64,000 nt of DNA. Origin: JAOPZW01 sp963707695 (GTDB taxonomy: Bacteria > Actinomycetota > Thermoleophilia > Solirubrobacterales > Solirubrobacteraceae). Positions 32,730-41,058 of the stretch are shown piece by piece. The notes under the pieces were generated by a model. It was not told the origin of the DNA, did no database searches, and saw only the letters and a program-made list of their open reading frames with translations. The stretch is taken from NCBI GenBank assembly GCA_963707695.1, contig CAVPQY010000003.1, positions 558,001 through 622,000 on the forward strand, given 5' to 3'. The position numbers were made by a program, and so were the translations under genes. Position 1 is the stretch's first letter. Each line of letters opens with the position of its first letter.

Positions 32730-33776
32730 GTGAGCGCACCGGCGCGAGCGAGCGGCCAGGACCTGCCCCGCCTTGCGGTCGCGCCGCCGCGGCGCATCCT
32801 CCGCCGCGCGATCGTCGTCGGCGCGCCGCTCGTCTACGTCGCCGCGCTCGTGGTCGTCCTGGTGAGCTGGGGCGTTCCCCTCGCTCGCGACCAGCTCTTC
32901 TTCTGGCTCGTGCTCGGACTGGCCGCCTTCAGCGTCGGGGCGTGGCGGAGCTGGGGCGCGATGCTGCTCGGCTGGCTGCCGCTGCTCGCCCTGCTGGTCG
33001 TCTACGACGAGCTGCGCGGCGCGGTGTCCGTGATCCCGGCGACGGCGCATGTCGACCCCCAGATCGGCGTCGACCGCTGGCTCGCCGGCGGCGACGTCCC
33101 GACGCACTGGCTGCAACGGCACCTCTGGAGCCCCGGCCGTCTGCACTGGTACGACTACGGCGCCTGGCTCGTCTACATGTCGCACTTCTTCGCGGTGTGG
33201 CTCGTGGCCGCCGGGCTGTGGCGCAGCTCGCGCCGCCGTTTCGCGCGCTACGCGGCGCTGACGGTCGCCGTGACGATGGCCGCCTTCGTCGGCTACTGGA
33301 GCTACCCCGCCCAGCCGCCATGGCTGGCCTCCGAGGGCCTGCGGATCGGATCGGTCGACCGGATCGTGCCGATCGTCTGGGACCAGCTGGGCGTGGCGAC
33401 CGTCAGCTCCGTCTACGAGAACCGCGACCTGGTCAACCCGGTGGCGGCGATGCCGTCGCTCCACGCCGCCTACCCCGTGATGCTGCTGCTGTTCTTCTGG
33501 GGCGCCGGTGCGGCCGTTCGCGCGGGCCTGGCGCTGTACGCCGTCGCCATGGCGTTCACCCTGGTGTACACCGGCGAGCACTTCGTGCTCGACATCCTCG
33601 CCGGCTGGGCCATGACCGGCGCCGTCTACGCCCTCGTCGCCGTGGCGCTGCGGGCGGGCGCGGCCTGCCTCCCGGCCGGCGGGCTGAGATCTCGCGTCCG
33701 CCGGCCCTTGCTTCGCGCCGGCCCGGCCGCCACGATCGCGTTCGACCGCCAGGCCGAGGAGCGCGAGAGACGATGA
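32730..33776 (+). CDS. PAP2-superfamily membrane phosphatase/inositolphosphotransferase-like
   Basis: A 348-residue protein with about six hydrophobic helices, starting with GTG. It carries the PAP2 core residues: PSLHAAYPVML (about residues 240-250) and GEHFVLDILAGW (about 271-282), corresponding to the P-S-G-H and S-R-x5-H-x3-D motifs, in the Aur1/inositolphosphorylceramide-synthase-like variant. The first motif is less clear. Such enzymes remove or transfer phosphate groups on lipids at the outer face of the membrane. Its stop overlaps the start of the Baeyer-Villiger-type monooxygenase (ATGA), suggesting joint expression. Confidence 0.8.
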   Translation: MSAPARASGQDLPRLAVAPPRRILRRAIVVGAPLVYVAALVVVLVSWGVPLARDQLFFWLVLGLAAFSVGAWRSWGAMLLGWLPLLALLVVYDELRGAVSVIPATAHVDPQIGVDRWLAGGDVPTHWLQRHLWSPGRLHWYDYGAWLVYMSHFFAVWLVAAGLWRSSRRRFARYAALTVAVTMAAFVGYWSYPAQPPWLASEGLRIGSVDRIVPIVWDQLGVATVSSVYENRDLVNPVAAMPSLHAAYPVMLLLFFWGAGAAVRAGLALYAVAMAFTLVYTGEHFVLDILAGWAMTGAVYALVAVALRAGAACLPAGGLRSRVRRPLLRAGPAATIAFDRQAEERERR

Positions 33777-35287
33777 CGCCGTCGCCGCCGAACCCGCACG
33801 ACCGCTCGCGCACCGACGTCGATGTGCTGATCGTCGGCGCCGGGATCTCGGGCATCGGCGCCGCGTGCCACCTCGCCATGCGCGCGCCCGGTCGGAGCTT
33901 CGCGATCCTCGAGGGACGCGACGCGATCGGTGGCACGTGGGACCTGTTCCGCTTCCCGGGCATCCGCTCGGACTCCGACCTGTTCACCTTCGGGTTCGCC
34001 TTCAAGCCCTGGACGTCGGACAAGTCGATCGCCGGGGCCGACCTCATCCTCGACTACCTGCACGAGACCGTCGCCGAGCACGACCTCGGCCGGCACATCC
34101 GCTTCGGTCATCGCGTCACCGGCGCCCGGTGGTCGTCCGACGAGGCGCGCTGGACCGTCACCGCGCAGCGGGGCGACGACGGCCAGAGCGTCGAGCTGAC
34201 CTGCCGCTTCCTCTTCGCGGGCACCGGCTACTTCGACTACGAGCAGGGGTTCACGCCGCAGTTCGACGGCCTCGAGGACTTCGCCGGGCTGGTCGTCCAC
34301 CCGCAGTCCTGGCCCGAGGGCCTCGACTACGCCGGCCGGCGGGTCGTGATCATCGGCAGCGGCGCCACGGCGGTCACGATCCTGCCCGCGATGACCGGCA
34401 CCGCGGCGTCGGTGACGATGCTCCAGCGCTCGCCGAGCTACGTGCTGTCGATGCCGGCCGAGGACCCGATCGCCAAGGCCCTCAAGCGGATCCTCGGCCC
34501 GCGGCGCGCGTACGCGCTCACCCGCCGCAAGAACGTCTTCCTGCAGCGCGCGATCTTCAAGGCGTCCAGGCGGCATCCCCGGCTCGTGCGGCGCGCGCTG
34601 ATGGCCAGCGCCAGGCGCCGCCTCCCCGAGGGCTACGACGTCGGCACCCACTTCAACCCCACCTACGACCCGTGGGACCAGCGGATGTGCCTCGTGCCCG
34701 ACGGCGACCTCTTCGAGGCGATCAGCACCGGCGCGGCGACGGTCGTCACCGACCGCATCGAGCGCTTCACGCGGGAGGGCATCAGGCTCGCGTCGGGCAG
34801 GATGCTCGAGGCCGACGTCGTCGTGACGGCCACCGGCCTGAACATGCTGCCCATGGGCGGGATCACCCTGACGGTGGACGGCGCCGACATCGAGCTGCCC
34901 GACACGACGATCTACAAGAGCATGATGCTCAGCGACGTGCCGAACTTCGCGTTCGCGATCGGCTACACGAACGCGTCGTGGACGCTGAAGGTCGACCTGG
35001 TCTGCGAGCACCTGTGCCGGCTGCTCACCTCCATGGACGTGCGCAACGCCGACATGGTCGTCCCGGTCCGCACCGGCGGCGAGATGGAGCGCCTCCCGCT
35101 CTTCGACCTCACCTCCGGCTACGTGCAGCGCGGCATCCGGCGCTTCCCGCACGTGGGCACCCGCGGACCGTGGACGGCGGAGATGGCCTACGAGCGCGAC
35201 GTCGCGCGGCTGCGCGACGGCGCGATCGACGATCCGGAGCTGCGCTTCCGCACGCGGGTCGCGCCGTCCGCGCCCGTCGCCGCCTGA
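33773..35287 (+). CDS. Baeyer-Villiger-type flavin monooxygenase
   Basis: A 504-residue class B flavoprotein. The FAD motif is VLIVGAGISGIGAACHLA (about residues 19-36), followed by GGTWDLFRFPGIRSDSDLFTFGFAFKPW; the Baeyer-Villiger signature FxGxxxHxxxW is present as FAGLVVHPQSWPEG (about 173-186), and the NADPH motif is VVIIGSGATAVT. The first 200 residues are close to EtaA-type enzymes of mycobacteria, which oxidise ketones and activate ethionamide. The reaction inserts oxygen next to a carbonyl, giving an ester or lactone, or oxidises sulfur. The gene overlaps the PAP2 gene, so both could act on one lipid-like compound. Confidence 0.9.
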   Translation: MTPSPPNPHDRSRTDVDVLIVGAGISGIGAACHLAMRAPGRSFAILEGRDAIGGTWDLFRFPGIRSDSDLFTFGFAFKPWTSDKSIAGADLILDYLHETVAEHDLGRHIRFGHRVTGARWSSDEARWTVTAQRGDDGQSVELTCRFLFAGTGYFDYEQGFTPQFDGLEDFAGLVVHPQSWPEGLDYAGRRVVIIGSGATAVTILPAMTGTAASVTMLQRSPSYVLSMPAEDPIAKALKRILGPRRAYALTRRKNVFLQRAIFKASRRHPRLVRRALMASARRRLPEGYDVGTHFNPTYDPWDQRMCLVPDGDLFEAISTGAATVVTDRIERFTREGIRLASGRMLEADVVVTATGLNMLPMGGITLTVDGADIELPDTTIYKSMMLSDVPNFAFAIGYTNASWTLKVDLVCEHLCRLLTSMDVRNADMVVPVRTGGEMERLPLFDLTSGYVQRGIRRFPHVGTRGPWTAEMAYERDVARLRDGAIDDPELRFRTRVAPSAPVAA

Positions 35288-35308
35288 CGCGGACGCGACG
35301 CCACGCCC

Positions 35309-36076
35309 TCAGCCCTCCTCGTACTCGTCGCGACGGCGGAACCACGGGCCGGTCTCGTTGCGCCCCAGCGGGGCCCGGTCGAGCCACGGGTACATCCCCC
35401 AGATCGCGTCGACGCCGCGGGCGTAGGCCGAGTAGGTGTGGTGCACGACCCCGTCCTGGAGCGCGAAGGCGCTCATCCCCGGCGCCTGCCGCGTGTACGT
35501 CGCCACGTCGGTCCCGGTCATGGCGGCGATCTGGGCGACGAACGCGTTGCCCTCGGCCTCGGCGGCGGGCACCGGGTCGTAGGGCCGGTAGTTGTACTCG
35601 AGGGGTCCCTCGCGCTGGCGCTCCTCAGTGACCGACACGCCGAAGTCGAAGTTGAAGTCGCTGCCGAGCGAGGACACCCACGGGAACCTCCACCCCATCC
35701 GGCGCTTGTAGGCGCCGAGGGCGGCGATCGGCGCCAGCGACACGGCGGCGAACGCGACGTCGTGGTGCTCGAGGTGGACGATCGAGCCGTCGAAGCCGTC
35801 CGCGATCGTGGAGCAGACCGGGCACGCGCCCGTGTACTCGGGCCCGAACATGAGGTGGTAGACCAGCAGCTGGGAGCGGCCGCCGAAGAGGTCCACCAGC
35901 GAGGCGCTGCCGTCCTCCGTCTCGAAGCGGTAGTCCTTCTCGATGGGCACCCAGGGCAGCTCCTGCCGCTGGCGGGCCAGCTCGTCGGTGCGCCGGGTGA
36001 GCTGCTTCTCGGCGTCGAGCAGCTCGAGCCGCGCGGCCAGCCACTCCTCCCGCGTTCCCGTCCGGTGGTGGGTCAT
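35309..36076 (-). CDS. DUF899 thioredoxin-like protein
   Basis: A 255-residue protein with the DUF899 pattern: EEWLAARLELLDAEKQLTRRTDELARQRQELPWVPIEKDYRFET, LFGGRSQLLVYHLMFGPEYTGACPVCSTIADGF, YNYRP and ALQDGVVHHTYSAYARGVDAIWGMYPWLDRAPLGRNE. The CPVC sits where thioredoxin-like proteins have their redox cysteines. The function is not established; DUF899 genes often lie with ArsR/SRPBCC genes, as here. ATG 36,076 starts 14 bp after the DUF2182 stop, so it is the third gene of the operon starting at 37,649. Confidence 0.85.
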   Translation of the reverse strand: MTHHRTGTREEWLAARLELLDAEKQLTRRTDELARQRQELPWVPIEKDYRFETEDGSASLVDLFGGRSQLLVYHLMFGPEYTGACPVCSTIADGFDGSIVHLEHHDVAFAAVSLAPIAALGAYKRRMGWRFPWVSSLGSDFNFDFGVSVTEERQREGPLEYNYRPYDPVPAAEAEGNAFVAQIAAMTGTDVATYTRQAPGMSAFALQDGVVHHTYSAYARGVDAIWGMYPWLDRAPLGRNETGPWFRRRDEYEEG

Positions 36077-36090
36077 CGTGCTTCGCTCCT

Positions 36091-36774
36091 TCACATCGTG
36101 GGGGTGAGGCCGGGGATCGCTCCCGGCGCGGCGACGAAGACGACGCCGAGGGCGACGATCGCCAGCGCCAGCGGCGCGTCGACCGCGGCGCGCACCGGCA
36201 GCAGCTTCTGGGCGAGGACGAGGGCGGCGATCACGCCCATCCATGCGACGCTCATGACGCCGACCGCGACGAGGACCGCCATGAGCCCGACGCTCGAGCC
36301 GACGCAGCAGAGCCCGAGCGCCCACCCGGACCTGACGCCCTCCCGGCAGCGCCGGCGGCACGCGCGCTTGAGCGGCGTGAGCTCGTACGCCCCGGCGGCG
36401 ATCGTCAGGGCACCGGCGGCGGCCGTGCCGTGCGGCCGGTCCAGCGCGTGCACGGCCAGGCCGACCGCCGCCCAGACGGCGAGGTAGGCGCCGGCGAACG
36501 GCAGCGCGGTGGACGCGCGACCGGTCGCCCGGGCGCGGTCCAGGACCGCCGGGGTGGCGCCGGGCAGCATCATCGCGGCCATCATCGGCACCCACGCCGC
36601 GGCGAAGGACCCCAGCGAGCCGAGCTCGGTCGCGACGCCCATGTCCATGCCGTCCATCCGCTGCACCGCGACGAGCCAGGACGCGGCCGCGAGCCCCAGG
36701 GTGGCCGCCAGCACCGCGCCCGGCCCGGCGGTCCCCGGACGGCTCGCGGCGGCCGTCCGCCGCTCGACCGCCAT
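36091..36774 (-). CDS. DUF2182 metal-binding-like membrane protein
   Basis: A 227-residue protein with five or six hydrophobic helices. The methionine-rich stretches DGMDMG and WVPMMAAMMLPGATPAVL are the hallmarks of DUF2182, annotated as a predicted metal-binding integral membrane protein; a Cys-containing segment (LKRACRRRCREGVRSGWALGLCCVGS) follows. Methionines and cysteines suggest copper or another soft metal, but no activity is known. Its start overlaps the stop of the ArsR-SRPBCC fusion gene, and DUF899 follows; the trio is found together in other actinobacteria as far as I recall. Confidence 0.85.
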   Translation of the reverse strand: MAVERRTAAASRPGTAGPGAVLAATLGLAAASWLVAVQRMDGMDMGVATELGSLGSFAAAWVPMMAAMMLPGATPAVLDRARATGRASTALPFAGAYLAVWAAVGLAVHALDRPHGTAAAGALTIAAGAYELTPLKRACRRRCREGVRSGWALGLCCVGSSVGLMAVLVAVGVMSVAWMGVIAALVLAQKLLPVRAAVDAPLALAIVALGVVFVAAPGAIPGLTPTM

Positions 36775-37649
36775 CAGCTCGCCGCCTCCGCCGGGCGCGT
36801 CGTCAGCCCGAGCCGGACCGTGGGCGGCGGCTCACCCGTGCTCGGGAGGGTCTCGCCGGTCTCGAGCAGCGTCTTCAGGCTCGACAGGATGGGCGGCCAG
36901 CCCTGGCTGACCATCGAGGCGACGAGGCTGCCGGGCTCGAAGCCGTCGTGGACGACGGTGAGCTTCACGAGCTCGCCGAGCGGCTCGAGCTCGAAGGTCA
37001 CCTTCGACCGCGGCTCGGCCTCCAGGCGCGCGCGGGCGTCCTCCGTCAGGTCGAGGGACTCGGCCAGCTCCGGGCTGAAGGTGTGCCACGTGTAGGAGAG
37101 CCGCCGAGGTGGATCGGCCTCGAGCACGACCTGCTCGGGATCGGCGGTCGTCACGCCGCGCTGGTCCCAGCGCATGGTCGAGCGCGGCGCCCAGTCGGTC
37201 TGGAACGTGGCGCCCCAGTAGCGCTGGGTGAAGGCGGGGTCGGTGAGCGCCTGCCAGAGCCGCTCGGGGGTCGTCCGGATGTAGGTCGCGTAGACGAAGG
37301 ACGGGGGGTCGACGGGGTTCACGGCGCGGTCCTCCAGGGCTCGTTTCAGGTCGGCGAGCGCGTGGACGCGGTCACGCTCGTAGCGCGTGATCCAGCGCTC
37401 GCCGATCTCGGTGATGGGTGCCGCGTTGAGGTAGTGGAGCTTCTCCCGCCCGCGGCGGACGGTGGTGACGAGGTTGGCCGCCTCGAGGACGTCGAGGTGC
37501 TTGCTGACCGACTGCCGGGCCATGTCGAGGCCGGAGCAGAGCTCGCGCAGCGTCTGGCCGTTGCGGCCGTTGAGCCGGTCGAGCAGCCGCCGCCGGCTCG
37601 GGTCCGCCAGCGCCCGGAACACGTCGTCGACATCGGGATTGGCAGCCAT
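36774..37649 (-). CDS. ArsR-SRPBCC fusion regulator
   Basis: A 291-residue protein that joins in one chain what are two genes at 31,810-32,629. Residues 1-100 are an ArsR winged helix (FRALADPSRRRLLDRLNGRNGQTLRELCSGLDMARQSVSKHLDVLEAANLV); residues 110-260 are an AHSA1-type domain (FVYATYIRTTPERLWQALTDPAFTQRYWGATFQTDW; VTFELEPLGELVKLTVVHDGFEPGSLVASMVSQGWPPILSSLKTLLE). A ligand in the pocket could directly control DNA binding. It leads the operon with DUF2182 and DUF899 and has a palindrome across its own start codon. Confidence 0.9.
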   Translation of the reverse strand: MAANPDVDDVFRALADPSRRRLLDRLNGRNGQTLRELCSGLDMARQSVSKHLDVLEAANLVTTVRRGREKLHYLNAAPITEIGERWITRYERDRVHALADLKRALEDRAVNPVDPPSFVYATYIRTTPERLWQALTDPAFTQRYWGATFQTDWAPRSTMRWDQRGVTTADPEQVVLEADPPRRLSYTWHTFSPELAESLDLTEDARARLEAEPRSKVTFELEPLGELVKLTVVHDGFEPGSLVASMVSQGWPPILSSLKTLLETGETLPSTGEPPPTVRLGLTTRPAEAAS

Positions 37650-37690
37650 TTGGCTGCATGATAATAGGCAGCCCGGAGGCTACCTGTCAA
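37642..37690 (-). promoter_or_regulatory. Promoter and operator of the ArsR-SRPBCC fusion operon
   Basis: On the minus strand TTGACA (37,690-37,685) and TATTAT (37,666-37,661) are 18 bp apart; initiation is expected about five bases before the ATG at 37,649. A perfect palindrome GCAGCCA-2-TGGCTGC (37,642-37,657) covers the start codon, and a further GCAGCC lies at 37,668-37,673. Strong candidate for autorepression of a nearly leaderless message. Confidence 0.7.
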
Positions 37691-37781
37691 GCGGCCGGGC
37701 CCAGCCCCTTCCGCACCGTCTTCGCGCGGCTACAAGCCGTCTGCGCGGTCGCGCCGGACGCGCCGTCGGGAGCTCCGCGGG

Positions 37782-38255
37782 CTAGCCCGAGCCCGCGCCC
37801 GCCATGGCCGCCTTCGCGCGCTCGGCCATCTCCTCGGGCGGGACGTCCTCGACGTGCGTGGCGATCGACCACACGTGGCCGAACGGATCGGTGATCGTGC
37901 CGAAGCGGTCGCCCCAGAACTGGTCGGCGACCTCCATCGTCACGGTGGCGCCCGCGTCGACCGCCCGCCCGACGACGGCGTCGACGTCCTCGACGTACAT
38001 GAAGACGCTCGCGCTCGTGCCGCCCAGGTCCTTCGGCGGCCGCGTCGAGGCCTGCGGGAACGGGTCGGAGAACATCAGCCGGGAATCCCCGATCTCGAGC
38101 TCCGCGTGCCCGATCTTCCCGCCCGGCGCGTCCATCCGGACGACCTCCTTCGCGCCGAACGCCGTCGTGTACCAGTCGATCGCCCGTGCCGCATCATCGA
38201 CACTGAGGTAGGCGGTGAGGGTGTGGTAGCCCTCCGGGATCGGCTTGGTGGCCAT
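37782..38255 (-). CDS. VOC-family (glyoxalase/PhnB-like) protein
   Basis: A 157-residue protein from ATG 38,255. It has the two beta-alpha-beta-beta-beta units of the PhnB-like vicinal-oxygen-chelate group: YHTLTAYLSVDDAARAIDWYTTAFGAKEVVRMDAPGGKIGHAELEIGDSRLMFSDPF, then SASVFMYVEDVDAVVGRAVDAGATVTMEVADQFWGDRFGTITDPFGHVWSIATHVEDV. The family name derives from a phosphonate operon gene, but most members have no known substrate. Typical metal ligands (His, Glu) are only partly kept. A C-terminal Ala/Glu helix ends the protein. It stands alone, downstream of the convergent or neighbouring exporter gene on the same strand. Confidence 0.85.
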   Translation of the reverse strand: MATKPIPEGYHTLTAYLSVDDAARAIDWYTTAFGAKEVVRMDAPGGKIGHAELEIGDSRLMFSDPFPQASTRPPKDLGGTSASVFMYVEDVDAVVGRAVDAGATVTMEVADQFWGDRFGTITDPFGHVWSIATHVEDVPPEEMAERAKAAMAGAGSG

Positions 38256-38305
38256 GGTGCCTCCGGGGGTCGTGGACGACGCACGCGATGCTACGCCCGC
38301 GACGC

Positions 38306-39958
38306 TCAGGCGGCCACCTCCGGCGTCCGCCCCGGCGGCGGCCTCGGCGTCGCCTCGGACCCGGGCTGCACCGTCGGGAGGCCGCGGGTGAACAGCAGCG
38401 CCAGGAGCGCGACGAGCGCCAGGACCGCCACCGCCGCGCGCAGGCCGTCGATCCGGCTCTGCTCGTTGGCCTCGACGACGGCGTCGGCCGTCTTGGGCGG
38501 CACGTGCGCGTCGGACAGGGCGGTCTTCAGGTCGTCGTCGGAGAGGAACGGCACCCCGCCGGCGAGCTCGGTCTGGGCCTGCGTGGCGACGCTGTCCGGG
38601 ACGTCCGGGTTGTCCTTGATGCCGGTGAAGAACGACGCGGTGAGCGCGGAGATCAGCACGGCACCCGCGAGCGCGGTGCCGATCGAGGCGCCCAGCTGCG
38701 TCCCGGTGTTCTGGAGGCCGCCGACCTCGCCGCTCTGCTCGTCCGAGACCGCGGACACCGTCACGCTGCCGAGCTGGGAGGCCATGGCGCCGATCCCCGC
38801 GCCCGCGAGCAGCAGCGGCCACGTCACGACCTCCGGCCCCGTGCCGACGTCGAGCAGCGCGACCAGGAGCACGAGCCCGGCGAACACCGTCAGGAACCCG
38901 AGACGGACGACCCGCCTCGGCGACGCGTCCGGGAGCACCTTGGGGATGCCGGTCGCGAACAGCAGCAGGGCCAGCGAGAGCGGGAGCAGCCGCACGCCCG
39001 TGTCGATCGCCGACAGCCCGAGCGCGACGGACAGGAACAGCGGGACGACGAAGAAGAGCCCGGCCTGCACGAGGTAGAGGAAGAGGAACGAGGAGACCCC
39101 ACTGCGGAGCTGCAGGTTGCGGAGCAGGGCCGGGTCGATGAGCGCGCCTTCGCCGCGCTCGATGCGCCGGCTCTCCCAGTGCAGGAACAACCCCAGCGTG
39201 ATCGCGCCTGCGAGCACGAGCCAGATCACCGGGGAAAGCCCGAGCCACTCGGGCGCCCCGGGCTTGGGCTGGACGAACCCCCACGTCCCGGAGCGCAGGA
39301 TGCCGAAGACGACCAGACCGAGGCCCGCCGCGGAGAGCGCCGTCCCGACCAGGTCGAGCCTGACCCCCTCCTCCGGCGGCGTGTCGTTCATCCGCCGCGT
39401 CAGCGCGAGGATGACGAGCACGATGAGCACCTCGCCCGCGAACACCCAGCGCCACGAGGCGTACGTCGTGAAGGCGCCGCCGACCAGCGGGCCCAGCGCC
39501 GCGGCGATCGCCCCCGCCGCGGCGACGAGCCCGTAGGCCCGCGGGCGGTCCGGCTTGCCGAAGTTCGTCGCGACGAGCGCCACGATCGCCGGCATGATCA
39601 GGACGGCGCCCATGCCCTCCAGGAACGACCACCCGATCATGAGCACGGTCAGGTTGGGGGCGAGCGACGTCGTGAACGAGCCGCACGCGTAGACGACGCA
39701 CCCGATCGCGAAGGCCCGCTTCCGCCCGAGGATCTCGCCGACCTTCCCGCCGGTGATCATGAAGGCGGCCATCACCAGCGTGTAGAGCGTGATCGCCGTC
39801 TGGATCCCGGTGACGGTCGTGCCGACGTCGTCGGCGACCGTCGCGATCGCGGTGTTCATGACGGTCGTGTCGAGCGCCATGACGAACTGCCCCGCGGCCA
39901 GGGTCAGCAGGACGATGCCGGTTGCGCCGGCGCGAACGCCGGCGGCGTCGGTCGTCAT
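38306..39958 (-). CDS. MFS drug exporter, DHA2 (EmrB/QacA) family
   Basis: A 550-residue protein with 14 predicted membrane helices. It opens with the DHA2 pattern VLLTLAAGQFVMALDTTVMNTAIATVADDVGTT, contains motif A as GGKVGEILGRKRAF and motif C-like GAIAAALGPLVGGAFTTYASWRWVF, and has a large loop near the end (residues about 460-510, FTGIKDNPDVPDSVATQAQTELAGG). These proton antiporters expel cationic or amphiphilic compounds. The start ATG at 39,958 abuts a perfect 9-3-9 palindrome, and a second palindrome follows, so expression is probably regulated; no regulator gene lies next to it. Confidence 0.9.
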   Translation of the reverse strand: MTTDAAGVRAGATGIVLLTLAAGQFVMALDTTVMNTAIATVADDVGTTVTGIQTAITLYTLVMAAFMITGGKVGEILGRKRAFAIGCVVYACGSFTTSLAPNLTVLMIGWSFLEGMGAVLIMPAIVALVATNFGKPDRPRAYGLVAAAGAIAAALGPLVGGAFTTYASWRWVFAGEVLIVLVILALTRRMNDTPPEEGVRLDLVGTALSAAGLGLVVFGILRSGTWGFVQPKPGAPEWLGLSPVIWLVLAGAITLGLFLHWESRRIERGEGALIDPALLRNLQLRSGVSSFLFLYLVQAGLFFVVPLFLSVALGLSAIDTGVRLLPLSLALLLFATGIPKVLPDASPRRVVRLGFLTVFAGLVLLVALLDVGTGPEVVTWPLLLAGAGIGAMASQLGSVTVSAVSDEQSGEVGGLQNTGTQLGASIGTALAGAVLISALTASFFTGIKDNPDVPDSVATQAQTELAGGVPFLSDDDLKTALSDAHVPPKTADAVVEANEQSRIDGLRAAVAVLALVALLALLFTRGLPTVQPGSEATPRPPPGRTPEVAA

Positions 39959-40011
39959 CGCGGGCGATGCTCGCCCGCGGGCCGCGGCGCCGCATCACCT
40001 CATCGAGGTGA
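39959..40011. promoter_or_regulatory. Two palindromes between the exporter and aquaporin genes
   Basis: CGCGGGCGA-3-TCGCCCGCG at 39,959-39,979 directly precedes the exporter start; TCACCTC-3-GAGGTGA lies at 39,995-40,011. The first could form a hairpin in the exporter message, the second looks like an operator. Both sit in the shared region of two divergent genes. Confidence 0.5.
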
Positions 40012-40138
40012 GGCGACACGACGTGCCTCGTCGCCGTCAGCCCAAGTGCCGCGCAGCGCGGCATCACCCGAACGAGCCGATGCGCGCCCGCGGCGCACGT
40101 GCTCTCCTCGCGTCATCGAACCGTCGGGAGGCGCAGGC

Positions 40139-40960
40139 ATGACCGAGGCAGCGAACCCACCCGCGGGCGGCGACCCGCCCACCGTCAGCCCGTTCATGCC
40201 CCGGGCGCACCACCTCCTCATGCTCGAGTTCGGCGACCGCAGGAGCTTCGACGACCCGCGTCTGGAGTGGCGGCGCCTGTTCAGCGAGCTGCTGGGGACG
40301 TTCGCGCTGGTCCTCGTCGCCGCCGGTGGCGGGCTGCTGCACGGCGAGGGCCAGATCACGCTCGCGGCGGCGGTCGTTGCGCCCGGCCTGATGGTCATGG
40401 CGATCATCCTGTTCATGGGCGCGATCTCCGGGGCGCACCTGAACCCGGCGGTGTCGCTGGCCTTCGCGCTGCGCGGGGACTTCCCGTGGAAGCGCGTCCC
40501 GGGCTACATCGTCGTCCAGCTCGCCGGCGCCACGCTGGCCTGCCTCTTCCTGCTCGCGGTGTTCGGGAACGTGCAGCACCTCGGGGCCACGCTGCCGGGC
40601 CCGGGCTACGCGAACTGGCAGGCGCTGCTGATGGAGATCGTCCTCACCGCGCTCCTGGTCAGCGTGATCCTCGGCACCGCGTCGGCGGCCCAGAACGTCG
40701 GCGCGATCGCCGCGCTCGGCGTCGGCGGCTACATCGCGCTGGCCGGCCTGTGGGCGGCGCCCGTCAGCGGCACCTCGATGAACCCGGCGCGGTCGTTCGG
40801 TCCCGCGCTGGTGAGCGGCGACTTCGCGGGCTACTGGGTCTACGTCGCGGGGCCGCTGGCCGGGGCGCTGATCGCCGTCGGCTGCGCGGTCGTGCTCCGC
40901 GGCAAGGGGGGCGACGCGACGGCCCGGGCGGCGGGGTCGGGCGTGCTCGGGGGCGGCTGA
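40139..40960 (+). CDS. MIP-family channel (aquaporin/glycerol facilitator-like)
   Basis: A 273-residue MIP protein with six membrane helices and the two half-helix NPA motifs: GAISGAHLNPAVSLAFAL (about residues 97-114) and VSGTSMNPARSFGPAL (about 210-225). The residues around the second NPA, ending in Arg, fit a water-selective or mixed channel. The N-terminal 45 residues before WRRLFSELLGTFALVLVAAGGG are an unusual extension. ATG 40,139 has a GGGAGG 8-13 bases upstream. The channel is divergent from the exporter gene. Confidence 0.9.
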   Translation: MTEAANPPAGGDPPTVSPFMPRAHHLLMLEFGDRRSFDDPRLEWRRLFSELLGTFALVLVAAGGGLLHGEGQITLAAAVVAPGLMVMAIILFMGAISGAHLNPAVSLAFALRGDFPWKRVPGYIVVQLAGATLACLFLLAVFGNVQHLGATLPGPGYANWQALLMEIVLTALLVSVILGTASAAQNVGAIAALGVGGYIALAGLWAAPVSGTSMNPARSFGPALVSGDFAGYWVYVAGPLAGALIAVGCAVVLRGKGGDATARAAGSGVLGGG

Positions 40961-41058
40961 CGCCGGCCCATCGGTGACGCGGCGCACAGGAAGGACGCCC
41001 GCGGGCCCGGCGTCTCAGAGGGGGCAAGGCGATCACGACCCTTCCCTGGAGGCCCGAC

